Origin: Streptomyces sp. NBC_01707
GTDB lineage: Bacteria; Actinomycetota; Actinomycetes; Streptomycetales; Streptomycetaceae
Length of the DNA: 64,000 nt
Assembly (NCBI RefSeq): GCF_041438805.1
Contig: NZ_CP109190.1
Coordinates: forward strand, 4,526,001 to 4,590,000
Direction: 5' to 3'
In this document: one piece after another, positions 46,675 to 58,868 of the stretch
How the letters are laid out: each line of letters begins with the position of its first letter
Numbering within the stretch: position 1 is the first letter of the stretch
Notes under the pieces: model-generated
Seen by the model: the letters and a program-made list of their open reading frames with translations, nothing else
What the model was told of the DNA's origin: nothing
Databases searched by the model: none
Program-made: the position numbers and the translations under genes

Positions 46675-48339
46675 TTACCGCACGAACACTCCCGCCTGGC
46701 TCGCCAGGTCGAGGAAGTACTGCGGGGCCAGGCCCAGCACCAGCGTGACCGCGACGCCGACCGCGATCGTCGTCATCGTCAGCGGCGACGGCACGGCGAC
46801 CGTCGGGCCGTCCGCCTTCGGCTCGCTGAAGAACATCAGCACGATGACCCTGATGTAGAAGAACGCGGCGATCGCGGACGAGATCACACCGACCACGACC
46901 AGACCGCCGGCCCCGCCCTCCGCCGCCGCCTTGAAGACCGCGAACTTTCCGGCGAAGCCCGAGGTCAGCGGGATACCGGCGAAGGCCAGCAGATACACCG
47001 CGAAGACCGCGGCGACCAGCGGCGAGCGTCGGCCGAGCCCGGCCCACTTCGACAGGTGCGTGGCCTCGCCGCCCGCGTCGCGCACCAGGGTGACGACGGC
47101 GAACGCGCCGACCGTCACGAAGGAGTACGCGCCCAGGTAGAAGAGCACCGAGGAGATGCCGCTGGGGGTCGTCGCGATGACACCGGCGAGGATGAAGCCG
47201 GCGTGCGCGATGGACGAGTAGGCCAGCAGTCGCTTGATGTCGGTCTGGGTGATGGCGACGATCGCGCCGCCCAGCATCGTGACGATCGCGACGGCCCACA
47301 TGACCGGTCGCCAGTCCCAGCTCAGGCCCGGCAGCACCACGTACAGCAGGCGCAGCAGCGCACCGAACGCGGCGACCTTCGTGGCCGCGGCCATGAAGCC
47401 GGTGACCGGGGTCGGGGCGCCCTGGTAGACGTCCGGGGTCCACATGTGGAACGGGACGGCACCGACCTTGAAGAGCAGCCCGGTCAGGATCATCGCGCCG
47501 CCGATCAGCAGCAACACGTCGTTGCCCATGGTGTCGGCGAGCGCCGGGTCGATCTGGGTGACCGAGCCGTCGACCACGTCGGCGACGGCCGCGTACGAGA
47601 CGGAGCCCGCGTACCCGTACAGCAGGGCGATCCCGAAGAGCAGGAACGCCGACGAGAAGGCACCGAGCAGGAAGTACTTCACCGCGGCCTCCTGCGACAT
47701 CAGCCGCTTGCGGCGGGCGACGGCGCACAGGAGGTAGAGCGGGAGGGAGAAGACCTCCAGGGCCACGAAGAGCGTCAGCAGGTCGTTGGCCGCCGGGAAG
47801 ACCAGCATGCCGGCCACCGAGAAGAGGAGCAGCGGGAAGACCTCGGTGGTGGTGAAGCCCGCCTTGACCGCGGCCTGCTCGCTCTCGCTGCCGGGGACGG
47901 ACGCGGCCTGCGCGGCGAACGAGTCGACGTGGTTGCCGTGCGCCACGGGGTCGAGCCGGCGCTCGGCGAACGTGAAGACCGCGACCAGCGACGTCAGCAG
48001 GATGGTGCCCTGCAGGAACAGGGCGGGTCCGTCGACGGCGATGGCACCCATCGCGGCGATGTGGGCCTTCGTCGTGCCGTACCCCCCGGCCGCGAGACCG
48101 ACGACCGCGGCGAACGCGGCGGCGAGGGCGACGACGGTCAGGAAGACCTGCGTGTAGTAGCGGGCCCGGCGCGGCACGAAGGCCTCGACGAGTACGCCGA
48201 CGACGGCGACACCGATCACGATGAGGACCGGGGTCAGCTGGGCGTACTCGATGACCGGTGCGTTGAACTTCTCTTTCGGGGCGGCCGATGTCACCCCGCC
48301 CGCCATTGTCCACAGGCTGTGGACAGCTGTTGCGCTCAC
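46675..48339 (-). CDS. nuoN: Complex I subunit N, 14-gene operon
   Basis: 554 residues from GTG 48337-48339, sharing GTGA with nuoM. Antiporter-like membrane subunit next to NuoK/J; conserved blocks LLTLFVALEVFSLPLYLL, LLFKVGAVPFHMWTPDVYQG and DIKRLLAYSSIAHAGFIL carry the channel glutamate, lysine and histidine. Sequence similarity to the other nuoN is only moderate, so the two sets are old. Confidence 0.95.
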   Translation of the reverse strand: MSATAVHSLWTMAGGVTSAAPKEKFNAPVIEYAQLTPVLIVIGVAVVGVLVEAFVPRRARYYTQVFLTVVALAAAFAAVVGLAAGGYGTTKAHIAAMGAIAVDGPALFLQGTILLTSLVAVFTFAERRLDPVAHGNHVDSFAAQAASVPGSESEQAAVKAGFTTTEVFPLLLFSVAGMLVFPAANDLLTLFVALEVFSLPLYLLCAVARRKRLMSQEAAVKYFLLGAFSSAFLLFGIALLYGYAGSVSYAAVADVVDGSVTQIDPALADTMGNDVLLLIGGAMILTGLLFKVGAVPFHMWTPDVYQGAPTPVTGFMAAATKVAAFGALLRLLYVVLPGLSWDWRPVMWAVAIVTMLGGAIVAITQTDIKRLLAYSSIAHAGFILAGVIATTPSGISSVLFYLGAYSFVTVGAFAVVTLVRDAGGEATHLSKWAGLGRRSPLVAAVFAVYLLAFAGIPLTSGFAGKFAVFKAAAEGGAGGLVVVGVISSAIAAFFYIRVIVLMFFSEPKADGPTVAVPSPLTMTTIAVGVAVTLVLGLAPQYFLDLASQAGVFVR

Positions 48340-49907
48340 TTGGCGGCCTCCACCTCAGGCTGGGGGTCCTTCTTCTGGACGTCCGACATGGTGTGCTGCA
48401 CCGCCGGATTGACGATCTCCGTCAGCGGCTTCGGATAGACACCCAGGAAGATCAGCAGCGCGATCAGCGGGAGGACCACCACCAGCTCCCGGGCCTTGAG
48501 GTCGGCCATGCCCTGGACCCCGGCCTTCACCGGGCCCGTCATCGTCCGCTGGTAGAGGACGAGGACGTAGAGCGCGGCGAGCACGATGCCGGTGGTGGCG
48601 ACGATGCCGGCCGCCGGGTAGGCACTGAACGTGCCGACCAGCACCAGGAATTCGCTGACGAACGGCGAGAGTCCGGGCAGCGACAGGGTGGCGAGCCCGC
48701 CGATCAGGAAGGTGCCGGCCAGGACCGGCGCCACCTTCTGCACTCCGCCGTAGTCGGCGATGAGCCGCGAACCACGCCGGGTGATCAGGAAGCCGGCCAC
48801 CAGCATCAGCGCGGCAGTCGAGATGCCGTGGTTGACCATGTAGAGCGTGGCGCCCGACTGCCCCTGGCTGGTCATCGCGAAGATGCCCAGGATGATGAAG
48901 CCGAAGTGCGAGATCGACGCGTAGGCGATCAGCCGCTTGATGTCGCGCTGGCCGACGGCGAGCAACGCCCCGTACACGATGCTGATCAGCGCCAGGACCA
49001 GGATCACCGGCGTCGCCCACTTGCTTGCCTCCGGGAACAGCTGGAGGCAGAAGCGGAGCATCGCGAACGTGCCGACCTTGTCGACGACCGCGGTGATCAG
49101 GACGGCGACCGGGGAGGTCGCCTCCCCCATGGCGTTGGGCAGCCAGGTGTGCAGCGGCCAGAGCGGGGCCTTCACCGCGAAGGCGAAGAAGAACCCGAGG
49201 AACAGCCACCGTTCGGTGCTGGTCGCCATGGAGAGCGACCCGTTGGCGCGGGCCTCGGCGATCTCGGAGAGCGAGAAGGTTCCCGCGACGACATACAGAC
49301 CGATGACGGCGGCCAGCATGATCAGCCCGCCGACCAGGTTGTAGAGGAGGAACTTCACGGCCGCGTAGGAGCGTTGCGCCGCGGCGTTCTCGTCGCTGCC
49401 GGTGTGGGCCCGGTCCCCGAAGCCGCCGATGAGGAAGTACATCGGGATGAGCATGGCTTCGAAGAGGATGTAGAAGAGGAAGACGTCGGTGGCCTCGAAG
49501 GAGAGGATCACCATCGCTTCGACCATCAGGATCAGTGCGAAGAAGCCCTGTGTGGGGCGCCAGCGCGAGGACTTCGTCTCCAGGGGGTCGGCGTCGTGCC
49601 AGCCGGCCAGGATGACGAACGGGATCAGCAGGGCGGTGAGCGCCATGAGCGCCACCCCGATGCCGTCCACCCCGAGTTCGTACCTGACGCCGAAGTCCTT
49701 GATCCAGGCGTGTGATTCGGTGAGCTGATAGCGGGCGCCGCCGGGCTCGAAGCGGGCAAGAGCGACGCCCGCCAGCACGAGTGTGGCCAGCGAGAAGAGC
49801 AGCGCCAGCCATTTGGCCGCGGTGCGCCGGGCGGCCGGGACGGCTGCGGTGGCGATCGCGCCGATCGCCGGGAGCGCCGCCGTCGCTGTCAGGAGGGGAA
49901 AGGACAT
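48336..49907 (-). CDS. nuoM: Complex I subunit M, 14-gene operon
   Basis: 523 residues from ATG 49905-49907. Proton-pumping antiporter-like subunit. The channel Glu is in FLFYILFEAMLIPMYFLI; the lysine segments AVKAPLWPLHTWLPNAMGEA and DIKRLIAYASISHFGFI are conserved. It starts five bases after nuoL ends. Confidence 0.95.
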   Translation of the reverse strand: MSFPLLTATAALPAIGAIATAAVPAARRTAAKWLALLFSLATLVLAGVALARFEPGGARYQLTESHAWIKDFGVRYELGVDGIGVALMALTALLIPFVILAGWHDADPLETKSSRWRPTQGFFALILMVEAMVILSFEATDVFLFYILFEAMLIPMYFLIGGFGDRAHTGSDENAAAQRSYAAVKFLLYNLVGGLIMLAAVIGLYVVAGTFSLSEIAEARANGSLSMATSTERWLFLGFFFAFAVKAPLWPLHTWLPNAMGEATSPVAVLITAVVDKVGTFAMLRFCLQLFPEASKWATPVILVLALISIVYGALLAVGQRDIKRLIAYASISHFGFIILGIFAMTSQGQSGATLYMVNHGISTAALMLVAGFLITRRGSRLIADYGGVQKVAPVLAGTFLIGGLATLSLPGLSPFVSEFLVLVGTFSAYPAAGIVATTGIVLAALYVLVLYQRTMTGPVKAGVQGMADLKARELVVVLPLIALLIFLGVYPKPLTEIVNPAVQHTMSDVQKKDPQPEVEAAK

Positions 49908-49911
49908 GTGA

Positions 49912-51807
49912 TCAGACCGCCCTCATCAGCAGGGTCGCGGCGATGACGACCGCCGTACCGCCGAACATCGAGACCGCGTAGGTGCGGGCATAGCCGTTCT
50001 GCAGCTTGCGCAGCCGGCCGGAGAGCCCGCCCATCGACGCGGCCGTGCCGTTGACGACGCCGTCGACCAGGGTGTGGTCGACGTACACCAGGGAGCGGGT
50101 GAGGTGCTCACCGCCGCGGACCAGGACCACGTGGTTGAAGTCGTCCTGCAGGAGGTCGCGGCGGGCGGCCCGGGTGAGCAGCGAGCCGCGCGGGGCGACG
50201 ACCGGTACCGGCCGGCGCCCGTACATCGTCCAGGCGATGGCGACGCCGATGACCAGCACCACCATGGTGGCGGCGGTGACCGTCGCGGCGCTGACGGGCG
50301 AGTCGCCGTGGCTGTGGCCGGTGACCGGCTCCAGCCAGTTCAGGAAACGGTCACCGATGGAGAAGAAGCCTCCGGCGAAGACCGAGCCGAACGCAAGGAC
50401 GATCATGGGGATCGTCATCGACTTCGGGGACTCGTGCGGATGCGGCTCATGGCCTTCCGCGTCGGGCTGCCACCGCTTCTCGCCGAAGAACGTCAGCAGC
50501 ATCACGCGCGTCATGTAGAACGCGGTGATCGCGGCGCCCAGCAACGCGACGCCGCCGAGGATCCAGCCCTCGGTGCCGCCCTTGGCGAACGCCGCCTCGA
50601 TGATCTTGTCCTTGGAGAAGAAGCCGGACAGGCCGGGGAAGCCGATGATCGCCAGATAGCCGAGGCCGAAGGTGATGAAGGTGACCGGCATGTACGTGCG
50701 CAGGCCGCCGAACTTCCGCATGTCGACCTCGTCGTTCATGCCGTGCATGACCGAACCGGCGCCGAGGAAGAGCCCGGCCTTGAAGAAGCCGTGCGTCACC
50801 AGGTGCATGATCGCGAAGACGTAGCCGATCGGGCCGAGCCCGGCGGCCAGGATCATGTAGCCGATCTGCGACATCGTCGACCCGGCGAGGGCCTTCTTGA
50901 TGTCGTCCTTCGCGCAACCGACGATCGCACCGAAGAGCAGCGTGACCGCGCCGACCACCACGACGACCAACTGTGCGTCCGGCGCGGCGTTGAAGATCGC
51001 GCCGGAGCGTACGATCAGGTAGACGCCCGCGGTGACCATGGTGGCGGCGTGGATGAGGGCGGAGACCGGGGTCGGGCCCTCCATCGCGTCACCGAGCCAG
51101 GACTGCAGCGGCACCTGGGCCGACTTGCCGCAGGCGGCGAGCAGCAGCATCAGGCCGATCGCCGTCAGCTTGCCCTCGCTCGTCCCCCCGGTCGATGCCA
51201 GGACCGGTCCGAAGGCGAACGTGCCGAACGTGGTGAACATCAGCATGATCGCGATCGACAGGCCCATGTCGCCGACCCGGTTGACCAGGAACGCCTTCTT
51301 GGCGGCGGTGGCCGCACTGGGCTTGTGCTGCCAGAAGCCGATCAGCAGGTACGACGCCAGACCGACGCCCTCCCACCCGACGTACAGCAGCAGGTAGTTG
51401 TCGGCGAGGACCAGCAGGAGCATCGCCGCGAGGAACAGGTTCAGGTAGCCGAAGAACCGGCGCCGACGCTCGTCGTGCTCCATGTAGCCGATCGAGTAGA
51501 TGTGGATCAAGGTGCCCACACCGGTGATCAGCAGTACGAACGTCATCGACAACTGGTCGAGCTGGAAGGCCACATCGGCCTGGAAGCCCTCGACCGGGAT
51601 CCAGCTGAACAGGTACTGGTGCAGCGCCCGGTGCTCGGCGCCCTTACCCAGCATGTCGGCGAAGAGCACCGCACCGATGACGAATGAAGCGGCGGCGAGC
51701 AGCGTGCCGATCCAGTGTCCGAAGCGGTCCAGCCGACGGCCTCCGCAGAGCAGGACGGCCGCTCCGAGCAGGGGCGCCGCGACGAGCAGCGCAATGAGGT
51801 TGTCCAC
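49912..51807 (-). CDS. nuoL: Complex I subunit L, 14-gene operon
   Basis: 631 residues from GTG 51805-51807. [37 protein letters not shown] and [18 protein letters not shown] are the standard NuoL blocks, and the long C-terminal lateral helix region follows. Distal proton pump of the membrane arm. Confidence 0.95.
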   Translation of the reverse strand: MDNLIALLVAAPLLGAAVLLCGGRRLDRFGHWIGTLLAAASFVIGAVLFADMLGKGAEHRALHQYLFSWIPVEGFQADVAFQLDQLSMTFVLLITGVGTLIHIYSIGYMEHDERRRRFFGYLNLFLAAMLLLVLADNYLLLYVGWEGVGLASYLLIGFWQHKPSAATAAKKAFLVNRVGDMGLSIAIMLMFTTFGTFAFGPVLASTGGTSEGKLTAIGLMLLLAACGKSAQVPLQSWLGDAMEGPTPVSALIHAATMVTAGVYLIVRSGAIFNAAPDAQLVVVVVGAVTLLFGAIVGCAKDDIKKALAGSTMSQIGYMILAAGLGPIGYVFAIMHLVTHGFFKAGLFLGAGSVMHGMNDEVDMRKFGGLRTYMPVTFITFGLGYLAIIGFPGLSGFFSKDKIIEAAFAKGGTEGWILGGVALLGAAITAFYMTRVMLLTFFGEKRWQPDAEGHEPHPHESPKSMTIPMIVLAFGSVFAGGFFSIGDRFLNWLEPVTGHSHGDSPVSAATVTAATMVVLVIGVAIAWTMYGRRPVPVVAPRGSLLTRAARRDLLQDDFNHVVLVRGGEHLTRSLVYVDHTLVDGVVNGTAASMGGLSGRLRKLQNGYARTYAVSMFGGTAVVIAATLLMRAV

Positions 51808-51821
51808 GATTCAGCGTCCCC

Positions 51822-52121
51822 TTACAACTTCATCAGGCTGGCGTCGTCGACCGAGGCCGAGTGGCGGGAACGGAACAGCGACACGATGATCGCGAGCCCG
51901 ACCACGACCTCGGCGGCGGCGACGACCATCGTGAAGAAGGCGATGATCTGGCCGTCGAGGTTGCCGTGCATCCGGGAGAAGGTGACGAACGCGAGGTTGC
52001 AGGCGTTGAGCATCAGCTCGACGCACATGAACACCACGATCGCATTCCGCCTGATCAGCACCCCGGACGCACCGATGGTGAACAACAGAGCGGCGAGATA
52101 GAGGTAGTTGACCGGGTTCAC
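51822..52121 (-). CDS. nuoK: Complex I subunit K, 14-gene operon
   Basis: 99 residues, the canonical length, from GTG 52119-52121 overlapping the nuoJ stop. Membrane glutamates in [17 protein letters not shown] and [17 protein letters not shown] are present. Confidence 0.95.
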   Translation of the reverse strand: MNPVNYLYLAALLFTIGASGVLIRRNAIVVFMCVELMLNACNLAFVTFSRMHGNLDGQIIAFFTMVVAAAEVVVGLAIIVSLFRSRHSASVDDASLMKL

Positions 52122-52942
52122 TTGGCGGCCCCCTCTTCTTCGTTGTCACGGCCGAGCCGCTCCTCGGAGCGCTGCTCCAGGGCCTTGAGCTGGGCGAGCG
52201 ACTCGTTCGACACGTCGCGGATCTGGCCGCGCTTACGCAGCGTCTGCATGACGGTCAGCTCGGACGGGGTGCCGTCCGGGAGCAGACCGGCGATGTCCAC
52301 CGCGTTGTGCCGGGCGTAGACGCCGGGGGCGGGCAGCGGCGGCAGGTGCTTGCCGCGTACGCGCTCCTCGGACATCTCCCGCTGGGTCTTGGCCCGTTCG
52401 GTGCGCTCGCGGTGGGTGAGCACCATCGCGCCGACCGTCGCCGTGATCAGCAGGGCGCCGGTGATCTCGAAGGCGAAGACGTACTTGGTGAAGATGAGGC
52501 TGGCCAGCCCCTCGACGTTCCCGCCGTGCGCGGCGTTGGCGGTGCCGAGTCCGTTGAAACTGTTCAGGGACGCGTGGGCGATGCCCGCGATCAGCAGGAC
52601 ACCGAAGCCGAGTCCGCACCCCGCAGCCAGCCAGCGCTGGCCCTTGAGGGTCTCCTTCAGTGAGTCCGCCGCCGTGACACCGACGAGCATGACCACGAAG
52701 AGGAACAGCATCATGATCGCGCCGGTGTAGACGACGATCTGGACGACACCCAGGAAGTACGCGCCGTTGGCGAGGTAGAAGACCGCCAGGACGATCATGG
52801 TCCCGGCCAGGCTCAGCGCGCTGTGCACGGCCTTCTTCATCAGTACGGTGGACAGCGCGCCGATCACGGCGACCGTGCCGAGCAGCCAGAACTGGACGGC
52901 CTCCCCGGTCGACGTGAGGGAGGCTGCGGCGAGGCCGGTCAT
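52118..52942 (-). CDS. nuoJ: Complex I subunit J, 14-gene operon
   Basis: 274 residues from ATG 52940-52942, overlapping the nuoI stop as ATGA. Five membrane helices ([32 protein letters not shown]). The 90-residue charged C-terminal extension is absent from E. coli NuoJ but usual in actinobacteria. Confidence 0.94.
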   Translation of the reverse strand: MTGLAAASLTSTGEAVQFWLLGTVAVIGALSTVLMKKAVHSALSLAGTMIVLAVFYLANGAYFLGVVQIVVYTGAIMMLFLFVVMLVGVTAADSLKETLKGQRWLAAGCGLGFGVLLIAGIAHASLNSFNGLGTANAAHGGNVEGLASLIFTKYVFAFEITGALLITATVGAMVLTHRERTERAKTQREMSEERVRGKHLPPLPAPGVYARHNAVDIAGLLPDGTPSELTVMQTLRKRGQIRDVSNESLAQLKALEQRSEERLGRDNEEEGAAK

Positions 52943-53568
52943 GCGTCCACCTCCTGGCCCGCGCCGTTGTTCTCGTTGTCGCCGTCGGACGGCTTCTCGC
53001 CCTTGGAGACCGCGACCTGACGCTCCGTGCCGGGCGATGCTTCCGTCACCAGGCCCCGGTAGTAGTCCTGCTCGTCCATCCCCGGGAAGATCGCGTGCGG
53101 GGTGTCGACCATGCCTTCCTCCAGGCCCGCGAGCAGCTCACTCTTGGTGTAGATGAGGCTCTCGCGGGTGGTGTTGGCGAGCTCGAACTCATTGGTCATC
53201 GTCAGCGCCCGGGTGGGGCAGGCCTCGATGCACAGTCCGCAGAGAATGCAGCGCGCGTAGTTGATCTGGTAGACGCGGCCGTAGCGCTCACCCGGGGAGT
53301 AGCGCTCCTCGTCGGTGTTGTCCGCGCCCTCCACATAGATGGCGTCGGCCGGACAGGCCCAGGCGCACAGCTCGCAGCCGACGCACTTCTCCAGACCGTC
53401 GGGGTGACGGTTGAGCTGATGCCGGCCGTGGAAGCGCGGCGCCGTCACCTTCCGCTGTTCCGGGTACTGCTCGGTCAGCCGCTTCTTGAACATGGCCTTG
53501 AAGGTCACGCCGAAGCCGGCCACAGGGTTCTGGAACTTCTCCCCCGAGGGTTCCGATGACTCAGGCAC
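52939..53568 (-). CDS. nuoI: Complex I subunit I (two 4Fe-4S clusters), 14-gene operon
   Basis: 209 residues from GTG 53566-53568 with a perfect AGGAGG site nine to fourteen bases upstream, inside the end of nuoH. Cluster motifs [12 protein letters not shown] and [12 protein letters not shown] are complete. An in-frame ATG at 53661 lies deep in nuoH and is rejected. Confidence 0.95.
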   Translation of the reverse strand: MPESSEPSGEKFQNPVAGFGVTFKAMFKKRLTEQYPEQRKVTAPRFHGRHQLNRHPDGLEKCVGCELCAWACPADAIYVEGADNTDEERYSPGERYGRVYQINYARCILCGLCIEACPTRALTMTNEFELANTTRESLIYTKSELLAGLEEGMVDTPHAIFPGMDEQDYYRGLVTEASPGTERQVAVSKGEKPSDGDNENNGAGQEVDA

Positions 53569-54985
53569 CGTCAGCCTCCTTTCCGTCACTCGGACTTGCG
53601 CCCATCTGACTGCCGTCACTCTGAGTATCCGGACCGCCACTGACAACGAGCTCCCGCTCATGCCGCGGCCCGCGGCGCGGTACCGGCGGGAGGGTCTGCC
53701 CGGGCAGCGGTGGCACCGGGAATCCGCCCGCCATCGGATCGAACGCGGGTCCTGGTTCCGGTGCCGGTTCCGCCCCGGCCCCCTTGGCCGAACGGTCCCG
53801 GAAGATGTCGACGACGAAGGAGATCAGCAGGATCGCGATCACGGCGCCCGCCACGGACAGCAACAGCGTGTTGAAGTCGTAGCCGTCGTTGCGCAGCGCC
53901 CGCACGGTCGCGACCAGCATCAGCCAGACCACGGAGACCGGGATCAGGATCTTCCAGCCGAGCTTCATCAGCTGGTCGTAGCGGACGCGGGGCAGGGTGC
54001 CGCGCAGCCAGATGAAGAAGAACAGCAGCAGCTGGACCTTGACGACGAACCACAGCATCGGCCACCAGCCGTGGTTCGCCCCCTCCCAGAAGGTGCTGAT
54101 CGGCCATGGGGCCCGCCAGCCGCCCAGGAACAGGGTCGTGGAGACCGCGGAGACGGTGACCATGTTGACGTACTCGGCGAGCATGAACATCGCGAACTTG
54201 ATCGACGAGTACTCGGTGTTGAAGCCGCCGACCAGGTCGCCCTCGGACTCCGGCATGTCGAACGGGGCACGGTTGGTCTCGCCGACCATCGTGACGATGT
54301 AGATGATGAACGAGACCGGCAGCAGGAGGATGAACCAGCGGTCGTGCTGCGCCTCCACGATCTTCGAGGTCGACATCGACCCGGAGTAGAGGAAGACGGA
54401 GGCGAACGCCGCGCCCATCGCGATCTCGTACGAGATCATCTGCGCGCACGAGCGCAGGCCGCCGAGGAGCGGGTACGTCGACCCGGACGACCAGCCGGCC
54501 AGCACGATGCCGTAGATCCCGACCGAGGCGACCGCGAGGATGTAGAGCATCGCGATCGGCAGGTCGGTGAGCTGCATCGCCGTACGGTGTCCGAAGATCG
54601 AGACCTCGTTGCCGGACGGGCCGAACGGGATCACCGCGATCGCCATGAACGCCGGTACGGCGGCGACGATCGGCGCGAGGACATAGACGACCTTGTCCGC
54701 CCGCTTGACGATGACGTCTTCCTTCAGCATCAGCTTGATGCCGTCGGCGAGCGACTGGAGCATGCCCCAGGGGCCGTGCCTGTTGGGGCCGATGCGCAGC
54801 TGCATCCAGGCGACGACCTTGCGCTCCCACACGATGGAGAAGAGCACGGTCACCATCAGGAACGCGAAGCAGAACACCGCCTTGATGACGACGAGCCACC
54901 AGGGGTCGGTGCCGAACATCGACAGATCCTCGGCGGCGAGTACGGCACGGTCGGGTGCCGCGGCCAGTTGAGCGAGGGCAGTCAC
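53561..54985 (-). CDS. nuoH: Complex I subunit H, 14-gene operon
   Basis: 474 residues from GTG 54983-54985. The membrane part has [20 protein letters not shown] and [20 protein letters not shown], which shape the quinone entry. An unusually long Pro/Gly-rich cytosolic tail (about 80 residues, [15 protein letters not shown]) follows the last helix. Confidence 0.95.
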   Translation of the reverse strand: MTALAQLAAAPDRAVLAAEDLSMFGTDPWWLVVIKAVFCFAFLMVTVLFSIVWERKVVAWMQLRIGPNRHGPWGMLQSLADGIKLMLKEDVIVKRADKVVYVLAPIVAAVPAFMAIAVIPFGPSGNEVSIFGHRTAMQLTDLPIAMLYILAVASVGIYGIVLAGWSSGSTYPLLGGLRSCAQMISYEIAMGAAFASVFLYSGSMSTSKIVEAQHDRWFILLLPVSFIIYIVTMVGETNRAPFDMPESEGDLVGGFNTEYSSIKFAMFMLAEYVNMVTVSAVSTTLFLGGWRAPWPISTFWEGANHGWWPMLWFVVKVQLLLFFFIWLRGTLPRVRYDQLMKLGWKILIPVSVVWLMLVATVRALRNDGYDFNTLLLSVAGAVIAILLISFVVDIFRDRSAKGAGAEPAPEPGPAFDPMAGGFPVPPLPGQTLPPVPRRGPRHERELVVSGGPDTQSDGSQMGASPSDGKEADGA

Positions 54986-57489
54986 GCTCGCACCTCCGGT
55001 GTGACGTCGGGAGTACCCGGTGCGGCGGGACCGATCCGGACCAGGCCGCCGGGGTGGGCACCGGTGTCGGCCGGCACGCCCCGCCCGACGGAGTTCAGCG
55101 GAACCCAGACCACCCGGTCCGGCATGTCGGTGACCTGCAGCGGGAGTTCGACGCTGCCGGACGGGCCGGTGACGGCCAGCAGGTCGCCGTCCTTCACCCC
55201 CGTCTCGGCGGCGGTGACGGCGGAGAGCCGGGCGACCGCGGCATGCCGGGTGCCGGCCAGCGCGGCGTCGCCCTCCTGGAGCCTGCCCTGGTCGAGCAGG
55301 AGCCGGTGGCCCGCGAGGACCGCCTCGCCGTCGCCGGCCCGGGGCAGCGGCTGCGCCGCCCCCTGCGGGTCGGAGGCGTACGTGCCGGTCCAGCCGCCGA
55401 GCCGGTCCAGCTCACGGCGTACGGACTTCATGTCCGGCAGCGCGAAGTGGACGTCCAGCGCGTCGGCCAGCATGTGCAGGACCCGGGCGTCCGTCGGGGC
55501 GGGCGTCCGCGTCAGCTGCTCGGGCTTGAGCGCGGCCTCGAACATCCGCGCCCTGCCCTCCCAGTTGAGGAAGGTGCCGGCCTTCTCGGCCACCGCGGCG
55601 ACCGGGAACACCACGTCGGCCCGCTCGGTGACCTCGCTGGGCCGCAGCTCCAGCGAGACGAGGAAGCCGACCTGGTCCAGTGCCTCCAGCGCGCGTGCCG
55701 GGTCCGGCAGGTCGACGGCCTCGACACCGGCGACCAGCAGCGCGCCCAGTTCGCCGGTGGCCGCCGCCTCGATGATCTGGCCGGTGTCGCGACCGAAGCG
55801 GGCGGGGAGTTCGGCGACGCCCCACGCGGCCGCCACCTCGTCCCTGGCCCGCGGGTCGGTGGCCGGACGGCCGCCGGGCAGCAGCGACGGGAGCGCGCCC
55901 GCCTCCACCGCACCGCGCTCGCCGGCCCGGCGTGGGATCCACACCAGGCGGGCCCCGGTCGCGGTCGCGGCCCGTACCGCGGCGGTCAGCCCGCCCGGTA
56001 CCGCGGCCAGTCGCTCGCCGACCACGATCACGGCGCCCTCGCCGCGCAGCGCCTCGGCGGCAGCGGCCCCGTCGCCGTCGAGTCCGACGCTGCCCGCGAT
56101 CGCGTCCAGCCACTCGGTCTCGGTGCCGGGTGCGGCGGGAAGCAGCGTGCCACCCGCCTTCGTCAGTCCGCGGGTGGCGTGCGAGGCGACGGCGAAGGTG
56201 CGCTGACCGTGCTTGCGGTTGGCCTTGCGCAGCCGCAGGAAGACGCCGGGGGCCTCCTCCTCGGACTCGAAGCCGACCAGCAGTACGGTCGACGCCTTCT
56301 CCAGCGTGGTGTACGTGAGGCCGGTCCCGTCCAGGTCACGTCCGCGTCCTGCGACACGGGCGGCCAGGAAGTCGGCCTCCTCGCTGCTGTGCACCCGGGC
56401 CCTGAAGTCGATGTCGTTCGTGTCGAGGGCGATCCGGGCGAACTTGCTGTACGCGTAGGCGTCCTCGACGGTCAGCCGGCCGCCGGTGAGGACAGCGGTC
56501 CTGCCGCGTGCGGCGGTGAGCCCTGCGGCCGCGGCCTCCAGCGCCTCGGGCCAGCTCGCCGGTGCGAGGACGCCCTCCTCGTTGCGTACCAGCGGAGTGG
56601 TGAGCCGGTCCCGCTGCTGTGCGTAACGGAACCCGAAGCGGCCCTTGTCGCAGACCCACTCCTCGTTGACCTCGGGGTCGTTGGCGGCGAGCCGCCGCAT
56701 GACCTTGCCGCGCCGGTGGTCGGTGCGGGTCGCGCAGCCGCCCGCGCAGTGCTCGCAGACCGACGGCGACGACACCAGGTCGAAGGGCCGGGAGCGGAAT
56801 CGGTAGGCCGCCGAGGTCAGCGCGCCGACCGGGCAGATCTGGATGGTGTTGCCGGAGAAGTACGACTCGAACGGGTCGCCCTCGCCCGTACCGACCTGCT
56901 GAAGCGCGCCGCGCTCGATCAGCTCGATCATCGGGTCGCCCGCCACCTGGTTGGAGAACCGGGTGCAGCGCGCGCAGAGCACGCACCGCTCACGGTCCAG
57001 CAGCACCTGGGTGGAGATCGGGACGGGCTTCTCGTACGTCCGCTTCTTTCCGTCGAACCGGGAGTCCGGGTCGCCGTGCGACATCGCCTGGTTCTGCAGC
57101 GGGCACTCGCCGCCCTTGTCGCAGACCGGGCAGTCCAGCGGGTGGTTGATCAGCAGCAGCTCCATCACCCCGCGCTGCGCCTTGTCGGCGACCGGTGAGG
57201 TGAGCTGCGACTTGACGACCATGCCGTCGGTGCAGGTGATGGTGCAGGACGCCATCGGCTTGCGCTGGCCCTCGACCTCGACGATGCACTGCCGGCAGGC
57301 GCCGGCCGGGTCGAGGAGCGGGTGGTCGCAGAAGCGCGGGATCTCGATCCCGAGGAGTTCGGCGGCCCGGATGACCAGGGTGCCCTTGGGCACGCTGATC
57401 TCGATGCCGTCGATCGTCAGCGTGACAAGGTCCTCGGGCGGGACCGCCGCCTCGCCGCCCCCGGAGGGCGCACTTGTGGTGACTGTCAT
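54982..57489 (-). CDS. nuoG: Complex I subunit G, 14-gene operon
   Basis: 835 residues from ATG 57487-57489. Iron-sulphur motifs in order: 2Fe-2S N1b ([16 protein letters not shown]), N4/N5 ([23 protein letters not shown]), and CEHCAGGC-N27-C, which matches the extra N7 cluster motif of some bacteria. The second half is the molybdopterin-like fold that no longer binds molybdenum. Passes electrons from NuoF to NuoI. Confidence 0.95.
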   Translation of the reverse strand: MTVTTSAPSGGGEAAVPPEDLVTLTIDGIEISVPKGTLVIRAAELLGIEIPRFCDHPLLDPAGACRQCIVEVEGQRKPMASCTITCTDGMVVKSQLTSPVADKAQRGVMELLLINHPLDCPVCDKGGECPLQNQAMSHGDPDSRFDGKKRTYEKPVPISTQVLLDRERCVLCARCTRFSNQVAGDPMIELIERGALQQVGTGEGDPFESYFSGNTIQICPVGALTSAAYRFRSRPFDLVSSPSVCEHCAGGCATRTDHRRGKVMRRLAANDPEVNEEWVCDKGRFGFRYAQQRDRLTTPLVRNEEGVLAPASWPEALEAAAAGLTAARGRTAVLTGGRLTVEDAYAYSKFARIALDTNDIDFRARVHSSEEADFLAARVAGRGRDLDGTGLTYTTLEKASTVLLVGFESEEEAPGVFLRLRKANRKHGQRTFAVASHATRGLTKAGGTLLPAAPGTETEWLDAIAGSVGLDGDGAAAAEALRGEGAVIVVGERLAAVPGGLTAAVRAATATGARLVWIPRRAGERGAVEAGALPSLLPGGRPATDPRARDEVAAAWGVAELPARFGRDTGQIIEAAATGELGALLVAGVEAVDLPDPARALEALDQVGFLVSLELRPSEVTERADVVFPVAAVAEKAGTFLNWEGRARMFEAALKPEQLTRTPAPTDARVLHMLADALDVHFALPDMKSVRRELDRLGGWTGTYASDPQGAAQPLPRAGDGEAVLAGHRLLLDQGRLQEGDAALAGTRHAAVARLSAVTAAETGVKDGDLLAVTGPSGSVELPLQVTDMPDRVVWVPLNSVGRGVPADTGAHPGGLVRIGPAAPGTPDVTPEVRA

Positions 57490-58868
57490 GCGTTCACCCC
57501 CTGGTGAGCGTTCTTGTCGTCGGCCCAGGCGGTCGACTTGGCGGGATCGAAGGGGCAGCCCTTGCCGGTGATGTGCTGCTCGTACTCGTCACGGAAGTAC
57601 TTCAGCGACGAGAAGATCGGCGAGGCGGCGCCGTCGCCGAGAGCGCAGAAGGACTTGCCGTTGATGTTGTCCGCGATGTCGTTCAGCTTGTCGAGGTCGG
57701 CCATCTGCCCCTTGCCGGCCTCGATGTCGCGGAGCAACTGGACGAGCCAGTAGGTGCCTTCGCGGCACGGCGTGCACTTTCCGCAGGACTCGTGGGCGTA
57801 GAACTCGGTCCAGCGGGTGACGGCCCGCACCACGCACGTCGTCTCGTCGAAGCACTGGAGCGCCTTGGTGCCGAGCATGGAGCCGGCGGCGCCGACACCC
57901 TCGTAGTCGAGGGGCACGTCGAGGTGCTCGTCGGTGAACATCGGGGTGGAGGAGCCGCCCGGGGTCCAGAACTTCAGCCGGTGGCCGGGGCGCATGCCGC
58001 CGCTCATGTCGAGCAGCTGGCGCAGCGTGATGCCGAGCGGCGCCTCGTACTGACCGGGGCTGGCGACATGCCCGCTGAGCGAGTACAGCGTGAAGCCCGG
58101 GGACTTCTCGCTGCCCATCGACTTGAACCAGTCCTTGCCCTTGCTCAGGATCGCGGGAACCGACGCGATGGACTCGACGTTGTTCACCACGGTGGGGCAG
58201 GCGTACAGACCGGCGACCGCGGGGAAGGGGGGCCGCAGCCGGGGCTGGCCACGTCGCCCTTCGAGCGAGTCGAGCAGCGCGGTCTCCTCACCGCAGATGT
58301 ACGCGCCCGCGCCCGCGTGCACGGTGAGTTCCAGGTCGAGCCCCGAGCCCAGGATGCTCGTCCCGAGGTAGCCCGCCTCGTAGGCCTCGCGCACGGCCTC
58401 GTGCAACCGCCGCAGTACGGGGACGACTTCACCGCGCAGATAGATGAAGGCGTGCGAGGACCGGATCGCGTAGCAGGCGATCACGATGCCCTCGATGAGG
58501 CTGTGCGGGTTGGCGAAGAGGAGCGGGATGTCCTTGCAGGTCCCGGGCTCCGACTCGTCGGCGTTGACCACCAGGTAGTGCGGCTTGCCGTCTCCCTGCG
58601 GGATGAACTGCCACTTCATGCCGGTGGGGAAGCCGGCACCGCCGCGGCCGCGCAGTCCGGAGTCCTTGACGTACGCGATGAGGTCGTCCGGCGACAGGGC
58701 GAGGGCCTTGCGCAGCCCCTCGTAGCCGCCGTGCCGCCGGTAGGTGTCCAGGGTCCAGGACTCGGGCTCGTCCCAGAAGGCGGAGAGCACGGGCGAGAGC
58801 AGCTTCTCGGGGCTCGCCCCGCTGCCGTTGCCGCCCCCGTCGTTGATTTCGGCTGCCAATGTCATCAC
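57486..58868 (-). CDS. nuoF: Complex I subunit F (FMN, NADH site), 14-gene operon
   Basis: 460 residues from GTG 58866-58868 (or ATG 58863-58865); either start overlaps the nuoE stop. [10 protein letters not shown] (FMN loop), [19 protein letters not shown] (NADH-binding) and [13 protein letters not shown] (N3 4Fe-4S cluster, with a later Cys in KSFCALG) are intact. This is the NADH-oxidising subunit that the other nuo cluster does not have. Confidence 0.95.
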   Translation of the reverse strand: MMTLAAEINDGGGNGSGASPEKLLSPVLSAFWDEPESWTLDTYRRHGGYEGLRKALALSPDDLIAYVKDSGLRGRGGAGFPTGMKWQFIPQGDGKPHYLVVNADESEPGTCKDIPLLFANPHSLIEGIVIACYAIRSSHAFIYLRGEVVPVLRRLHEAVREAYEAGYLGTSILGSGLDLELTVHAGAGAYICGEETALLDSLEGRRGQPRLRPPFPAVAGLYACPTVVNNVESIASVPAILSKGKDWFKSMGSEKSPGFTLYSLSGHVASPGQYEAPLGITLRQLLDMSGGMRPGHRLKFWTPGGSSTPMFTDEHLDVPLDYEGVGAAGSMLGTKALQCFDETTCVVRAVTRWTEFYAHESCGKCTPCREGTYWLVQLLRDIEAGKGQMADLDKLNDIADNINGKSFCALGDGAASPIFSSLKYFRDEYEQHITGKGCPFDPAKSTAWADDKNAHQGVNA

